Below, piece by piece: positions 15,603 to 26,300 of a DNA stretch of 64,000 nucleotides. Below the pieces are notes generated by a model. The model saw only the letters and a list, made by a program, of their open reading frames with translations. It had not been told where the DNA came from and did no database searches. The translations under genes and the position numbers were made by a program. This stretch comes from JAAYYM01 sp964638005 (GTDB taxonomy: Bacteria; Bacillota; Clostridia; Lachnospirales; Lachnospiraceae), in contig CAZWXS010000006.1 in assembly GCA_964638005.1 (NCBI GenBank), positions 1 to 64,000 of the forward strand. Direction: 5' to 3'. The first letter of the stretch is position 1. The number at the start of each line of letters is the position of its first letter.

Positions 15603-17342
15603 TTATGAAAACTGGCTGTTATATAACTGTGCATAGAAACCATTCTCTGCAAGAAGTGCCTCGTGATTTCCCTGCTCAATGATCTTGCCGTCTCTCATGA
15701 CCAGAATGATATCTGCATTTTGTATGGTGGAAAGCCTGTGTGCTACGATAAAACTGGTCTTTCCCTCCATCAATTTGTTAAACGCACTCTGGATCTTCAT
15801 CTCGGTACGGGTATCGATGGAAGAGGTTGCTTCATCTAAGATTAGCATCGGGGGCAGACACAACATCACTCGAGTAATACATAAAAGCTGTTTCTGTCCT
15901 TGTGACAGCATTCCGCCATCTTCTCCGATCACAGTATCGTAACCCTGTGGAAGCCTTCGAATAAAGGAATGTGCATGTGCTTCCTTTGCCGCTGCAATGA
16001 TTTCATCCTCTGTCGCATCCGGTCGTCCCATGATAATATTGTCCCGAATCGTTCCGCTTCTGAGCCAGGTATCCTGCAGCACCATGCCGTAGGATGTTCT
16101 CAGACTCTTTCTCGTTACATTCCTGATGTCACTGCCATCTACACGAATACTTCCGCTATCCACATCGTAGAAGCGCATCAACAGATTGATGATCGTCGTT
16201 TTACCGCAGCCTGTCGGTCCGACAATTGCTACACGTTCACCTGGATTTACGGATACATTCAGATCTTCAATCAATGACTTTTCTTTGGTATAGGAAAAAT
16301 CTACATGTTCGCAGACAACTTTGCCATCTACGTCCTTCAGTACCTCAGCATTTTCATGTTCCGGTGTCTGTGGCTTTTCATCAATCAATTCGAAAATACG
16401 TGCCGCACAGGCAATCGCATTCTGTAATTCTGTCACAACTCCTGAAATTTCGTTAAAGGGTTTCGTATACTGATTTGCATAACTCAAAAAACAAGATAAA
16501 ATACCGACTGTCATACCGCCATTCAATACAGCTGCTGCACCGGTCAGTGCCACGCCGGCATAAACAACACTATTCACAAAACGTGTCGACGGATTCGTCA
16601 ATGAAGAGAAGAAAATCGCCCTGAGTGATGCCTTCTGCAGCCTCTGGTTCATTTCATCAAATTGCTCCAATGCCTTTTCTTCATGTGAAAATGCTTTTAC
16701 AACCTTCTCATTGCCTATCATTTCATCAATAAATGCGGTCTGTTCTCCTCTGATCTCCGACTGCTCACGGAACATTAAAAATGTCTTCTTTGCAATGAAA
16801 CGTGCCACAAATAAAGAAAGTGGCGTTACAAATACAACGACCAGGGTAATCTTTACATTCATCGAAAGCATGAATATAAGCGTTCCGAGAATCGTTACAA
16901 TTCCGGTGAATAACTGCGTGAATCCCATCAACAGTCCATCCGCAAATTGATCCACATCTGCGATGATCCGACTGACAATTCCACCTTGTGAATGCGCGTC
17001 CAGATAGCCAAGCGGTAATATTTCCAATTTGGCAAATGCTTCATCCCGGATATCTCTTACCATGGAATACGCCATCCTGTTATTGATAACATTCATCAAC
17101 CACTGTGAAAGTGCTACAAAGACAGATGTAATGATGATTTTCACAATCAACGCCGAAATTCCCGCAAAGTCTACCTGTCCATAGACGATCAAGTCAATCG
17201 CATCACCGACTAAGATCGGTACATAGAGTGTCAGTGCAACGGAGATCACAGCCAGAAAAATGGTAGCGATCAGCAATAATCTGTATTTTCTGATATGTTT
17301 TAATACTTTGATCAACGTTTCTTTTTGATTTAACAGTTTCAT
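15603..17342 (-). CDS. ABC exporter half-transporter, catalytically complete partner
   Basis: A 579-residue type I ABC exporter half (about six membrane segments in residues 1-310, then an ATPase domain). Walker A GPTGCGKT, signature LSQGQKQL and Walker B MLILDEATSSID are complete, including the catalytic Glu. The upstream gene is a second half-transporter whose Walker B Glu is replaced by Asp. Such pairs form heterodimeric exporters (BmrCD, LmrCD, TM287/288 type) for drugs, peptides or lipids; the substrate here is unknown. The start follows GGAGGAGG, 2 nt after the partner gene. Confidence 0.9.
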   Translation of the reverse strand: MKLLNQKETLIKVLKHIRKYRLLLIATIFLAVISVALTLYVPILVGDAIDLIVYGQVDFAGISALIVKIIITSVFVALSQWLMNVINNRMAYSMVRDIRDEAFAKLEILPLGYLDAHSQGGIVSRIIADVDQFADGLLMGFTQLFTGIVTILGTLIFMLSMNVKITLVVVFVTPLSLFVARFIAKKTFLMFREQSEIRGEQTAFIDEMIGNEKVVKAFSHEEKALEQFDEMNQRLQKASLRAIFFSSLTNPSTRFVNSVVYAGVALTGAAAVLNGGMTVGILSCFLSYANQYTKPFNEISGVVTELQNAIACAARIFELIDEKPQTPEHENAEVLKDVDGKVVCEHVDFSYTKEKSLIEDLNVSVNPGERVAIVGPTGCGKTTIINLLMRFYDVDSGSIRVDGSDIRNVTRKSLRTSYGMVLQDTWLRSGTIRDNIIMGRPDATEDEIIAAAKEAHAHSFIRRLPQGYDTVIGEDGGMLSQGQKQLLCITRVMLCLPPMLILDEATSSIDTRTEMKIQSAFNKLMEGKTSFIVAHRLSTIQNADIILVMRDGKIIEQGNHEALLAENGFYAQLYNSQFS

Positions 17343-17344
17343 CT

Positions 17345-19168
17345 CTACGCCTCCTCCTTAAACTGTGAAGCATAGATTTCCTGGTACACGCTGCAGTCTT
17401 TCAATAGTTCATCATGTGTTCCGCTTCCGACAATCTCTCCATCATCCAACACAATGATCTGATCTGCATGTTGAATGGAAGACGCTCGCTGAGACACGAT
17501 GAATACGGTCGGCTGGTAAGATAACTTTCTAAGTGCATGACGCAGTTTCGCATCTGTCGCAAAATCAAGTGCAGAAGCACTGTCATCCAAAATCAATATC
17601 TCAGGCTTACGCACGAGCGCTCTTGCAATGGTCAGACGCTGTCGCTGTCCTCCCGAGAGGTTCCGTCCGCCCTGAGCAATCTCAGCCGTAAGTCCACCCT
17701 TGGCTGCTACAACATCCTCCGCAACAGCAATCTGAACCGCCTCTTCCACGTCTTCCCTAGAAGCGGTTTCGTTGCCCCATTTCAAATTTTCTTCGATGGT
17801 TCCTTTGAAAAGGACTGCTTTCTGGGTTACGATTCCTACCTTACGACGCAGAGTGTCAATCGGATATTCCTTAACATTGATACCATCTACCAACACCTCT
17901 CCCTTGGTCGCATCATAAAATCTCGGGATCAGATTGATCACGGAGCTCTTACCGGAACCGGTTCCTCCGATAATGCCGATGGTTTCTCCCTTTTTCACGG
18001 CAAAATCTATATCTGTCAGAGCCTCATCACCGGAAGTATTATATTGAAGGCACACATGGCGAAATTCAACTTTATGATCCGCCTGCTGCTTTTTATACAT
18101 CTCGGTATCATATCTCTGGTTTTCGTTTTGCTTTTCGTCCTCATTTTGCTTCTCATTCTCTTTGATGTCCTCATTTGTCTTGATTTCTGACCCTATACGC
18201 TCTACATTCGACTTCAACTCCATCCCATTCTGAATGGAAAAGACATCAGCGATACGGTTGCCACACGCAAGTGCCTTATTAATTGTAATAATCAGATTTG
18301 CAAGCTTGATCAGTTCGACAAGAATCTGTGACATATAGTTATAGAGTGCCACAACCTGCCCCTGCGTCAGAATCCCACCATCCACCTGAATGGCTCCAAC
18401 CTTGATCAGACAGACAATTGCCAGATTAACAATGACATAAGTCAGTGGATTGAGTGCTCCGGAAAGCCAGCCTGCTCTCCTCTGCTCCGTTGCCAGTTCC
18501 ACATTCTTTTCGGAAAAATGACGGATTTCCTCTTCTTCCTTACAAAACGCACGAATCACGCGTGCACCTGACAGATTTTCTCTTGTAATTGAAAGAACCG
18601 TATCTAATTTCTTCTGAACTGTCTTTAACATCGGAATGTTGAATTTCATGATCAACCCAACTGTCAGAGACAGTAAAAAAATGACACCAACGAAGATCAA
18701 AGCTGCCTTTGCGTCAATCGTAAATGCCATGATCATCGCACCAAATACTACAAAAGGAGAGCGCAAAAAGAGACGCAGAAACATATTAACACCAGTCTGC
18801 GCCTGATTGACATCGCTCGTCATTCTTGTAATCATCGTAGATGTTCCGAGCGTATCAATCTCCGAATAGGAAAGTCCCATTAAATGCTTAAACAGATCAT
18901 GTCTGAGTCCTGTACTAAACCCAACTGCCGCTTTTGCTGCAAAGAACTGCGCCGCCACTGCACAAATCAGACCTATTACACCCAACGCTATCATCAGACC
19001 ACAGCTTCGGTAAATGTAGCTGTTGTCATTTCTCCCGATTCCGCGATCAATGATTGCGGCTATCACAAGCGGCACAAGAAGTTCAAATGATGCTTCCAGC
19101 ATTTTAAATAGCGGAGCCAAGATGCATTCTTTTCTATAATCCTTCAAATATACCAATAAACGTTTCAT
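17345..19168 (-). CDS. ABC exporter half-transporter with degenerate ATPase site
   Basis: A 607-residue half-transporter. Walker A GGTGSGKS and signature LSGGQRQR are normal, but Walker B reads ILILDDSASALD, with Asp in place of the catalytic Glu, as in the non-canonical partner of heterodimeric exporters. A highly charged Asn/Glu/Lys/Gln-rich insert (about 320-365) separates the membrane and ATPase domains. Its ATG overlaps the stop of modB (ATGA), so translation is coupled to a molybdate permease although the functions look unrelated. Confidence 0.9.
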   Translation of the reverse strand: MKRLLVYLKDYRKECILAPLFKMLEASFELLVPLVIAAIIDRGIGRNDNSYIYRSCGLMIALGVIGLICAVAAQFFAAKAAVGFSTGLRHDLFKHLMGLSYSEIDTLGTSTMITRMTSDVNQAQTGVNMFLRLFLRSPFVVFGAMIMAFTIDAKAALIFVGVIFLLSLTVGLIMKFNIPMLKTVQKKLDTVLSITRENLSGARVIRAFCKEEEEIRHFSEKNVELATEQRRAGWLSGALNPLTYVIVNLAIVCLIKVGAIQVDGGILTQGQVVALYNYMSQILVELIKLANLIITINKALACGNRIADVFSIQNGMELKSNVERIGSEIKTNEDIKENEKQNEDEKQNENQRYDTEMYKKQQADHKVEFRHVCLQYNTSGDEALTDIDFAVKKGETIGIIGGTGSGKSSVINLIPRFYDATKGEVLVDGINVKEYPIDTLRRKVGIVTQKAVLFKGTIEENLKWGNETASREDVEEAVQIAVAEDVVAAKGGLTAEIAQGGRNLSGGQRQRLTIARALVRKPEILILDDSASALDFATDAKLRHALRKLSYQPTVFIVSQRASSIQHADQIIVLDDGEIVGSGTHDELLKDCSVYQEIYASQFKEEA

Positions 19169-19836
19169 ATCCTAGTATCCTTTCCCTTCATTCCAAAATA
19201 ATTCATTGCAGCCACAATGATAAATGAAAGAATGACTAAGATCAGTACATATTGAAATGCCAGCTGCATATCTCCTGCTGCCACAGCTGAATATACGGCA
19301 AGCGGCAAAGTCCTCGTCTTACCTGCAATATTTCCGGCAATCATCGTCGTTGCGCCGAATTCCCCGAGGCCTCTGGCAAATGCCAATACACCGCCCGACA
19401 ATACGCCCGGCATCGCACAAGGTAATACGACCTTACGGAAGATACTCCACTCCGACATTCCCAGTGTCCGTCCGGCATTGATCAAATCTTCACTTACCTG
19501 CTCAAATGCGCCTCTCGCCGAACGATACATCAGTGGAAATGAAATTACAACTGCGGCAATCACTGTTGCTCCCCACGAAAACGGAACCTTCATTCCGAAA
19601 AACTCTACCAAAAAACTTCCGATCGGTCGCTTTACCCCAAACAAATACAACAGAAAAAAGCCTGCCACCGTCGGAGGCAGTACCAAGGGAAGTGTCAGAA
19701 TACCGTCCCAGATGATTTTTGCCTTTCTGTTCTTCATAAATGCAACGGCTCTGGCTGCAAGAATCCCTAAGAAAAAAGTAATGATGATGGACACGCATGC
19801 CGTCTGAAGTGAAATCAAAATTGGGGATAGTTCCAT
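19165..19836 (-). CDS. modB: Molybdate ABC transporter permease
   Basis: A 223-residue inner-membrane permease of the ModB/CysW type, with about five membrane segments and the ATPase-contact loop RGAFEQVSEDLINAGRTLGMS (EAA-like motif). Together with ModC it would import molybdate for the molybdenum hydroxylases. It lies 80 nt after an XdhC-like chaperone gene at the end of the ssnA-ygfK-hydA block, which supports the molybdate assignment. The start follows AGGAGAAC. The substrate-binding protein modA is not seen nearby. Confidence 0.85.
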   Translation of the reverse strand: MELSPILISLQTACVSIIITFFLGILAARAVAFMKNRKAKIIWDGILTLPLVLPPTVAGFFLLYLFGVKRPIGSFLVEFFGMKVPFSWGATVIAAVVISFPLMYRSARGAFEQVSEDLINAGRTLGMSEWSIFRKVVLPCAMPGVLSGGVLAFARGLGEFGATTMIAGNIAGKTRTLPLAVYSAVAAGDMQLAFQYVLILVILSFIIVAAMNYFGMKGKDTRI

Positions 19837-19915
19837 AATGTTCTCCTATTTGTTTGAAAACTATATTATCTTATACCTTTTCTTTTATATATACTTCCGG
19901 TACATAATACCACAT

Positions 19916-20779
19916 CTACTCATCTAAATCTATCAACTCCAATGCGATATCTACAAGTCCTCCGCATACCATACCTTCCTCTTCTGCCTGTTCCGGAAGC
20001 ATATTGATATGCAGAATCCTGCGTTCTTTCTCAGCCTGTCGCAGCATATGCAATGCCTCCTGCACGACCTCAGCCTCCACACAGCCTCCTCCGATGGTAC
20101 CTGCGCAAATCCCATCCTCAAAGATCACCATCTTTGTTCCTATACTTCTCGGTGCAGAACCTTTTCGCATAATGATGGTTGCAAGACAGCGTTTCCGTTC
20201 ATCTTCCGCCAAAACGGCTTCCAATATCTCCTGCGTATATTCACCCGGTATATGTGGGTCAGGCTTTCTCTGCTTTCTGATTTGCTCTCTAACCTGCACG
20301 ATTTCCGCCATCACAGAAACAGCAATTTCTTCCGGTGTCTCGCCGCCAATCGGAAGACCAATCGGGCTATGCAACCGCTCGACAATCTCTTTTGAGAAGC
20401 CCTCTGCAATGAGTGTTTTCCTCACCTCTCCCGAACGCACCCTTGATCCCATCATTCCGACATAAGCACTTTCCTGATACAAAATAGAACGCAGGCACTC
20501 CAAATCATAACGGTGTCCACGCGTCACAACAATAAAATATGCATCCAAACCACCCTTGACCAACTCAAGTGCAGTTGTAAATGCATCACAGATTACCGTA
20601 TCTGCCCCTGCTTCTCTTGCATGATCGGCATAAAGAGGTCTGTCCTCCAGTACCGTCACGTGAAACCCCAGCATTTTGCCCATCCTGATAATCGGCATCG
20701 AAACATGTCCGGCACCACACACAATCATCTTATCATACTGTATTGTAATATACTTAAATTTGCTTTGTGCTATACTCAT
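19916..20779 (-). CDS. XdhC/CoxI-family maturation protein with reversed domain order
   Basis: A 287-residue protein of the XdhC/CoxI family. Relatives bind the molybdenum cofactor and help sulfurate and insert it into xanthine dehydrogenase-type enzymes. The Rossmann-like XdhC_C domain comes first (MIVCGAGHVSMPI, VTRGHRYD, GMMGSR, HSPIGLPIGGETPEEIAVS). The CoxI domain comes second (KGSAPRSIGTKM, GTIGGGCVEAEV, GLVDIALE). In classical XdhC the order is the opposite. Position next to the MoeA-like gene and in the ygfK operon supports a role in molybdenum hydroxylase maturation. Both sets of hallmark loops are intact. Confidence 0.85.
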   Translation of the reverse strand: MSIAQSKFKYITIQYDKMIVCGAGHVSMPIIRMGKMLGFHVTVLEDRPLYADHAREAGADTVICDAFTTALELVKGGLDAYFIVVTRGHRYDLECLRSILYQESAYVGMMGSRVRSGEVRKTLIAEGFSKEIVERLHSPIGLPIGGETPEEIAVSVMAEIVQVREQIRKQRKPDPHIPGEYTQEILEAVLAEDERKRCLATIIMRKGSAPRSIGTKMVIFEDGICAGTIGGGCVEAEVVQEALHMLRQAEKERRILHINMLPEQAEEEGMVCGGLVDIALELIDLDE

Positions 20780-20889
20780 CTGTTTTGCCTCAAATTGCTC
20801 TACTATAATTCCCTTATCTTAACTCCTTTATCCGACTGATTCATCCGATTCAATCAATGACATTGTATTTCATGATCTTCTATGCAAGA

Positions 20890-21954
20890 TCACTTACCAA
20901 ATCCACAATTCGGATATGTGCAAATCTCACACGACAGACATAATCCGCCCTCGCCCAGACAGTTAATATCATCCGCCGTCAGCCTCTCATCTGCCATCAA
21001 CCGCGGAAGGATCAAGTCAAAAATGGTTCTCTTTGCATACATCACACAACCCGGCAAGCCAACTACCGGAATACCGCAGCCGTTATACGCAAGCAAGAAC
21101 ATCGCTCCCGGCAAAACAGGGGCTCCATAACTTACAACGCTGCCCGTCGGCTCGATTCCGCTTCCTGTGCAAGCATTCCTGATTGCTAACGGTGTCCTGT
21201 CATCAGGATCAACGCTCATGCCTCCGGTACAGATTACAAGCTCAGCGCCCTCTGCAATCCATTCCAAAATCGCATCGGTTATGCCTGCCGGATCATCATC
21301 ACAGATTTTCTGTCCGATGACTTCCGTATCAAATTCTGCCAGCTTATCCAGTATCACAGGTGTAAAAGTATCCTGAATGCGTCCATGGTATACTTCCGAA
21401 CCTGTCGTGACAATGCCTACCTTTTTGTGTATAAAAGGTTTCACATCAAGCATCGGCACCCCGCCATTTTTCTCTCTATATGTTTCAGCGATACCACGCG
21501 CGCGTTCCATACGTGCCTTCTCAATGATCAATGGAATCACCCTTGTTCCGGCCAGTTTATCACCCTTGCGGACAATCGTATTCCCATGTCTGGTCGCAAT
21601 CATCATCTCTCCCACCGTATTGATCGCATGAAGACGCTCACTGTCGATTTTCAGCAGTCCGTCACAATCTGCAATGAGTTCGATCTTTCCCTCTTTGATC
21701 TCGCTTGCATGCATATGAGATCCCACACAGATTTCATATAAGATTAATGCCGCCTCATCCTCGTGCAGCATATCTTCACGTCTTTCCCACACATAGAGGT
21801 GTTCTTTTCCCACCGACAGCAGTACCGGAATATCCTCCTCCTGTACCACATGCCCTTTGCGAAATACAGCATCCTTGGTCACGCCTCTGATGATTTGTGT
21901 GATATCATGACACAGCACATGTCCGACTGCATCCTCTGTTCTAATCAGTTTCAT
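20890..21954 (-). CDS. MoeA/MogA-like molybdopterin-binding protein with Cys-rich tail
   Basis: A 354-residue protein with a MoCF_biosynth domain in the second half (VGIVTTGSEVYHGRI, CDDDPAGITDA, VICTGGMSVDPDDRTP), as in MoeA/MogA enzymes that bind molybdopterin. The first half resembles the variant N-terminus of clostridial molybdopterin-binding proteins linked to molybdenum hydroxylases. The last 20 residues hold five cysteines (LCLSCEICTYPNCGFGK and one just before), a possible metal or cluster site not found in ordinary MoeA. I chose the ATG at 21954 with AAGGGA; the longer frame would overlap hydA. It lies in the ssnA-ygfK-hydA operon. Confidence 0.85.
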   Translation of the reverse strand: MKLIRTEDAVGHVLCHDITQIIRGVTKDAVFRKGHVVQEEDIPVLLSVGKEHLYVWERREDMLHEDEAALILYEICVGSHMHASEIKEGKIELIADCDGLLKIDSERLHAINTVGEMMIATRHGNTIVRKGDKLAGTRVIPLIIEKARMERARGIAETYREKNGGVPMLDVKPFIHKKVGIVTTGSEVYHGRIQDTFTPVILDKLAEFDTEVIGQKICDDDPAGITDAILEWIAEGAELVICTGGMSVDPDDRTPLAIRNACTGSGIEPTGSVVSYGAPVLPGAMFLLAYNGCGIPVVGLPGCVMYAKRTIFDLILPRLMADERLTADDINCLGEGGLCLSCEICTYPNCGFGK

Positions 21955-21988
21955 ACTACATTCCCTTCTGCAATCCGTTCCGGCACTG

Positions 21989-23362
21989 TCAAATACAGGA
22001 TTTATCGCGCCTGATATAACACCCTGCATGTGCCTTAATAATCTCTCCTTTATCTGCTATCAGCATACCTCGCAGAAATACTTTTTCCGCCATTCCTCTG
22101 ACCTTAATCCCTTCGTAAGGAGTAAAATCTGTCTTATACAGTTGTCCTTCTGCCGTAATGGTACGCCGATAGTTAGGATTCCAGATGACGATATCCGCAT
22201 CCGAACCCTCTGCAATGCAGCCTTTGCGCGGATACATTCCGTATAGCTTTGCCGGATTCTCTGTCAGCAGCCTACACATCTGCTGCAATGTCATCCTGTC
22301 CTCCAACACCCCATAGGTATAGATCAACTGCGGTCTGTGCATCACACCCGGCAGTCCGTTCGGTATTTTTGTAAAATCCTTGATTCCTGCTTTCTTTTGA
22401 GCCATTGTAAATGAGCAGTGATCCGTCGAAATCGTATCAATCTGATTTTCGGATATTGCTTTCCACAGACACTCCTTGTCCTCGCGGCTTCGTATCGGCG
22501 GTGAGCATACATATTTGGCACTTTCAAAATCCTCCAGCTGATACCTGCTCTCGTCAAAGATCAGATATTGCGGGCACGTCTCTACATATACCTTCTGTCC
22601 TCTCGCTCTGGCACGACAGATTTCTTCATAGCCCTCTTCCGAAGACAGATGTACCACCATGACGGGGACATCCACAACCCTGGCAATCGTCAGCAGTCTC
22701 TGTATCGCCTCAGCCTCCACACATGCCGGTCTGGACTTTGGGTGTGCCTCAGGCGAATAATCTCCGTTTAGCTTCTGCTCTCCTGCCAGTCTGTTGATCA
22801 AATCATGATTCTCACAATGCACCCCGACAATGCCGCCCATTGCTTTCATTTTCTTTAAGATGTCAAAAATGATACCGTCACTGACTCTGATATCATATGT
22901 CATGTATAGTTTGAAGGAAGTAACACCATTTGCAAACATTTCCTTAACTTCCTCTGAGGTCGGCTCATTCCAGTCGGTAATCGCCATATGAAATGCATAA
23001 TCCGAGGAGCAGACTCCATCTGCCTTCTTATGCCACACAGCAAGCGCCTCTGAAAGAGATTCCTTCTTATACTGCGTTGCAAAATCAATGATACATGTGG
23101 TTCCGCCTGCTACTGCTGCTTTGGTACCCGACTCAAAATCATCGGCAGTCACAGTCCCCGACACTTCCAGATCAAAATGTGTATGTGCATCTATGAATCC
23201 CGGAAATATCATCTTTCCCGCAGCATCCACACGTCGTGCAGTCATATCTGACAGATGCTCTCCAATCTGTTCGATCTTACCATTGTCAACCAGTATATCC
23301 GCAACCCTGCTGCCCTTACCGGATATGATCTCTCCTCCGGTAATCAAATATCTGTCTGCCAT
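21989..23362 (-). CDS. hydA: Dihydropyrimidinase / D-hydantoinase-type amidohydrolase
   Basis: A 457-residue cyclic-amide hydrolase. Seen: metal ligands in FIDAHTHFDLE, the lysine expected to be carboxylated in SFKLYMTYD, VGVHCENHDL, MVVHLSSEEG and STDHCSF. Family enzymes open hydantoin or dihydropyrimidine rings to carbamoyl amino acids. In the ygfK/ssnA/ygeY/ygeW gene set this enzyme is thought to open a ring intermediate of anaerobic purine breakdown. The start follows GAGGGA, 27 nt after ygfK, in the same operon. Confidence 0.92.
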   Translation of the reverse strand: MADRYLITGGEIISGKGSRVADILVDNGKIEQIGEHLSDMTARRVDAAGKMIFPGFIDAHTHFDLEVSGTVTADDFESGTKAAVAGGTTCIIDFATQYKKESLSEALAVWHKKADGVCSSDYAFHMAITDWNEPTSEEVKEMFANGVTSFKLYMTYDIRVSDGIIFDILKKMKAMGGIVGVHCENHDLINRLAGEQKLNGDYSPEAHPKSRPACVEAEAIQRLLTIARVVDVPVMVVHLSSEEGYEEICRARARGQKVYVETCPQYLIFDESRYQLEDFESAKYVCSPPIRSREDKECLWKAISENQIDTISTDHCSFTMAQKKAGIKDFTKIPNGLPGVMHRPQLIYTYGVLEDRMTLQQMCRLLTENPAKLYGMYPRKGCIAEGSDADIVIWNPNYRRTITAEGQLYKTDFTPYEGIKVRGMAEKVFLRGMLIADKGEIIKAHAGCYIRRDKSCI

Positions 23363-23389
23363 TCTTATTCCCTCGCAATCTATACAAGT

Positions 23390-26300
23390 CTAAAATAAAT
23401 ACCGGTATTCCCTGTATGCTGTTTCCACCAGATTGATCAGCTGCGAATCCACTCCGCTGTCACTCTCAAAGCCTTCTATTGTAAAAATATGATCTGCAAT
23501 ACGGAGCTTGAAGGTCTGACTTGCGTCATTGATCAATACAAAGCCTTGATTCTTACTCTTTTCAAAATCTTCAGCCGTATCAAACAGTGTGAACTTATCC
23601 AGATAAGGAGCACTGTCATACGGGCAGAACGTCTTACAATTACCACATTCATTACACCTCTTGTCAATATGGAGAATCTGTGCCTTTTCCTTACCCGACA
23701 GGCGGATTGACACATTTGCCCGGTTCGGACACACCTCAACACAGGCTTCACAGACTGCAAAACAGGATAAGCATCTTTCATATTCAGCCTTTGCCCGCTG
23801 CTCTGTTGTCGTTGTATTCACCGCTGCATCGATAGAATCACAGATGACTCCTCGCTTTTCATAGATATCCGATAAATCCTTATCTTCATTCACATCCCGT
23901 GCAATCTTCTCTGTAAGGATGGCTTCAGATGCCTTGGTCGCATCTGCAATCGCTTCTACAACTGTAGCCGGACCTCCGCGGCCATCGCCTATAATGTAGA
24001 CTCCCTGTATCGAACATTGCAAGGTATCAGCATCTACCGCAGGATTTCCCCCATACGTCATCATAATATTGTTTGTGTGATAGAAGTCATCATCAATATG
24101 TTCACCGACTGCAGCAATTACTACATCCGCAGGAATCTGCACAACATCTTCTGTCTCTATGGGACTTCGGCGACCTGATGCATCGGGTTCGCCTAATTCT
24201 ATCCGATGACAGGTCAATACTGCATCCTCAAAGCTGACAGGTGTCAAAAGTTCCATGAACTCCACGCCCTCTTCGATTGCAAGCAACAGTTCTTCCTCAT
24301 CCGCAGGCATATAATGCTTGGTTCTCCTATATATCAGAGTAACCTTCTCTACGCCTTCCACGCGGATTGCCGCACGAGCCGTATCCATTGCCGTGTTACC
24401 TCCGCCTACAACCACTACTTGTCTGCCAATGTCCATATCTCCTTCTGTATTCTTATAATCCTCAAGAAATGTAACAGCACTGATGGCTGAACCGGCTTTC
24501 AACGGCAGGATTCCTTCTTTACATGCACCGATTGCCACAATGATCTTCTTATATCCCTGTGCCTTCAATTCCTCAATAGAATGAACAGGTTCATTTACCC
24601 GGATATGTACCCCCAGTCTTTCGATAAAGGCTACATCCTTCATGACCTCTTCCGAGGCTATTCTGAATTCCGGTATCACATGTCTGACTACGCCTCCCGG
24701 AACTTCCTTTTTCTCAAAAATTGTAACATCCATGCCAGCCCGCGCCAGAAAATAAGCCGCCGAAATACCTGCCGGACCTGCACCGATGATTGCCACTCTT
24801 CCCTTATCTCTTGTTCCCGGCGTATGCCCTTTGAGCACCATATCATATCCGCCCCGCGCTGCACGCAGTTTCATCTTCCTGATATGTACAGGTTCCTCGT
24901 AGAAATTACGAGTACATTTGCTCATACATCTGTGAGCACATATCGTTCCCGTAATATAAGGCAACGGATTTTTCTCCATGATGACATAAAGTGCCTTTGC
25001 ATATTCTCCTCGCGATACCAGTTCCATATATGCCGTAATATCCTGATGAATCGGACAGCCTTCTCTGCAGGGCGCCACAAAACAGTCTATCAGTGGAACC
25101 TTTTTATCCATCTTGCGTGATGCAGACAGTTTGGGCGATTTTTTGTGATTCTTGTCTCGTCTGGCTCCCTTGGCAAGCGCCTTGACTGCCTCTGCATCTA
25201 TGCCTGTATAAACAGGGTAGCCTTCCTTTCCGCCGTTAAAGAATTCTCCGATCTGTGTCATTCTCTGATATCCGCCCGGTTTCAGCAGTGTTGTCGCCAT
25301 TGTGACCGGCCATATACCTGTATCAAAGATCTTCTTGATGTTATGTGCATCTGCGCCGCCCGAGTAGGAAATTCTCAATCCTCCGTCAAACTCTTCCGAA
25401 AGCTTAGCGGCAAGCGCAATCGAAAGTGGATACAATGCACGTCCGGACATATACATCTCCTCGCCCGGCAATTCATTTGCCTTGATGTCCACAGGAAATG
25501 TATTCGTAATCTTTACACCAAACTGCAATTTTTCTGTATCTGCAAGGCTCATCAAACGCTTTAACATCGGAACTGCATCCGCATATTGAAGATCATCCTT
25601 GAAATGAAACTCTCCGAATGAGACATAATCGTATCCCATATCATCAAGCGTCCGTCTTGCATACTCATAGCCAAGCAGAGTCGGATTGCATTTGATAAAT
25701 GTATGCAGATGCTTCTCCTGCATCAGATAAGTGGCAATACGCTCTATCTCCTGCGGCGGACATCCGTGCAGCGTTGATAATGTCGCTGATGTACAGATAT
25801 GCGGAGAAATCGATTCCACATCCGCTGCCGTAATATCCGTAAAAAGCTCCAGATGATTCAGGGCAAAATCCTTACATTCCCTAAAAATCGAGGTCTTGGA
25901 AGCATCCTTTAAACCTTCAATGAAATCATCTATCTTCTTTAACCGGATGCCTTCCAGATCATAACCGACGCTCATATTGAAAATAAAGCCATCCATCGCA
26001 CCAATGCCGAATTCCTTCGCCATAAGCTTAATGGCAAACCACGCCTTGACATATTCCTCAAATGCCTGCTCTACAGTCAGTTCCGTAGACCACTCCACAT
26101 TGTATCCCTCATCTGCCGCTTCAATACAAGGCTTGCTCACCGGCAGATCCTCACCGTCCAGCTTCTGCACTGTCTTTAATTCAAAAAAGCGTGCACCTGC
26201 GGCATAAGCCGCAATGATGTTCTGAGCCAATTGCGTATGAGGCCCTGCAGCCGGTCCAAACGGAGTTTCCATCTTTTCTCCGAACAATGATAATGTATGA

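Noticed and set aside
15603..19168. ABC pair as part of the molybdate transporter
   Set aside because: Both genes are fused membrane-ATPase exporter halves, unlike the separate ModB and ModC; the coupling to modB seems positional.
20890..22029. Longer start for the MoeA-like gene overlapping hydA
   Set aside because: The extra 25 residues overlap hydA and lack a ribosome site, while the ATG at 21954 has AAGGGA.
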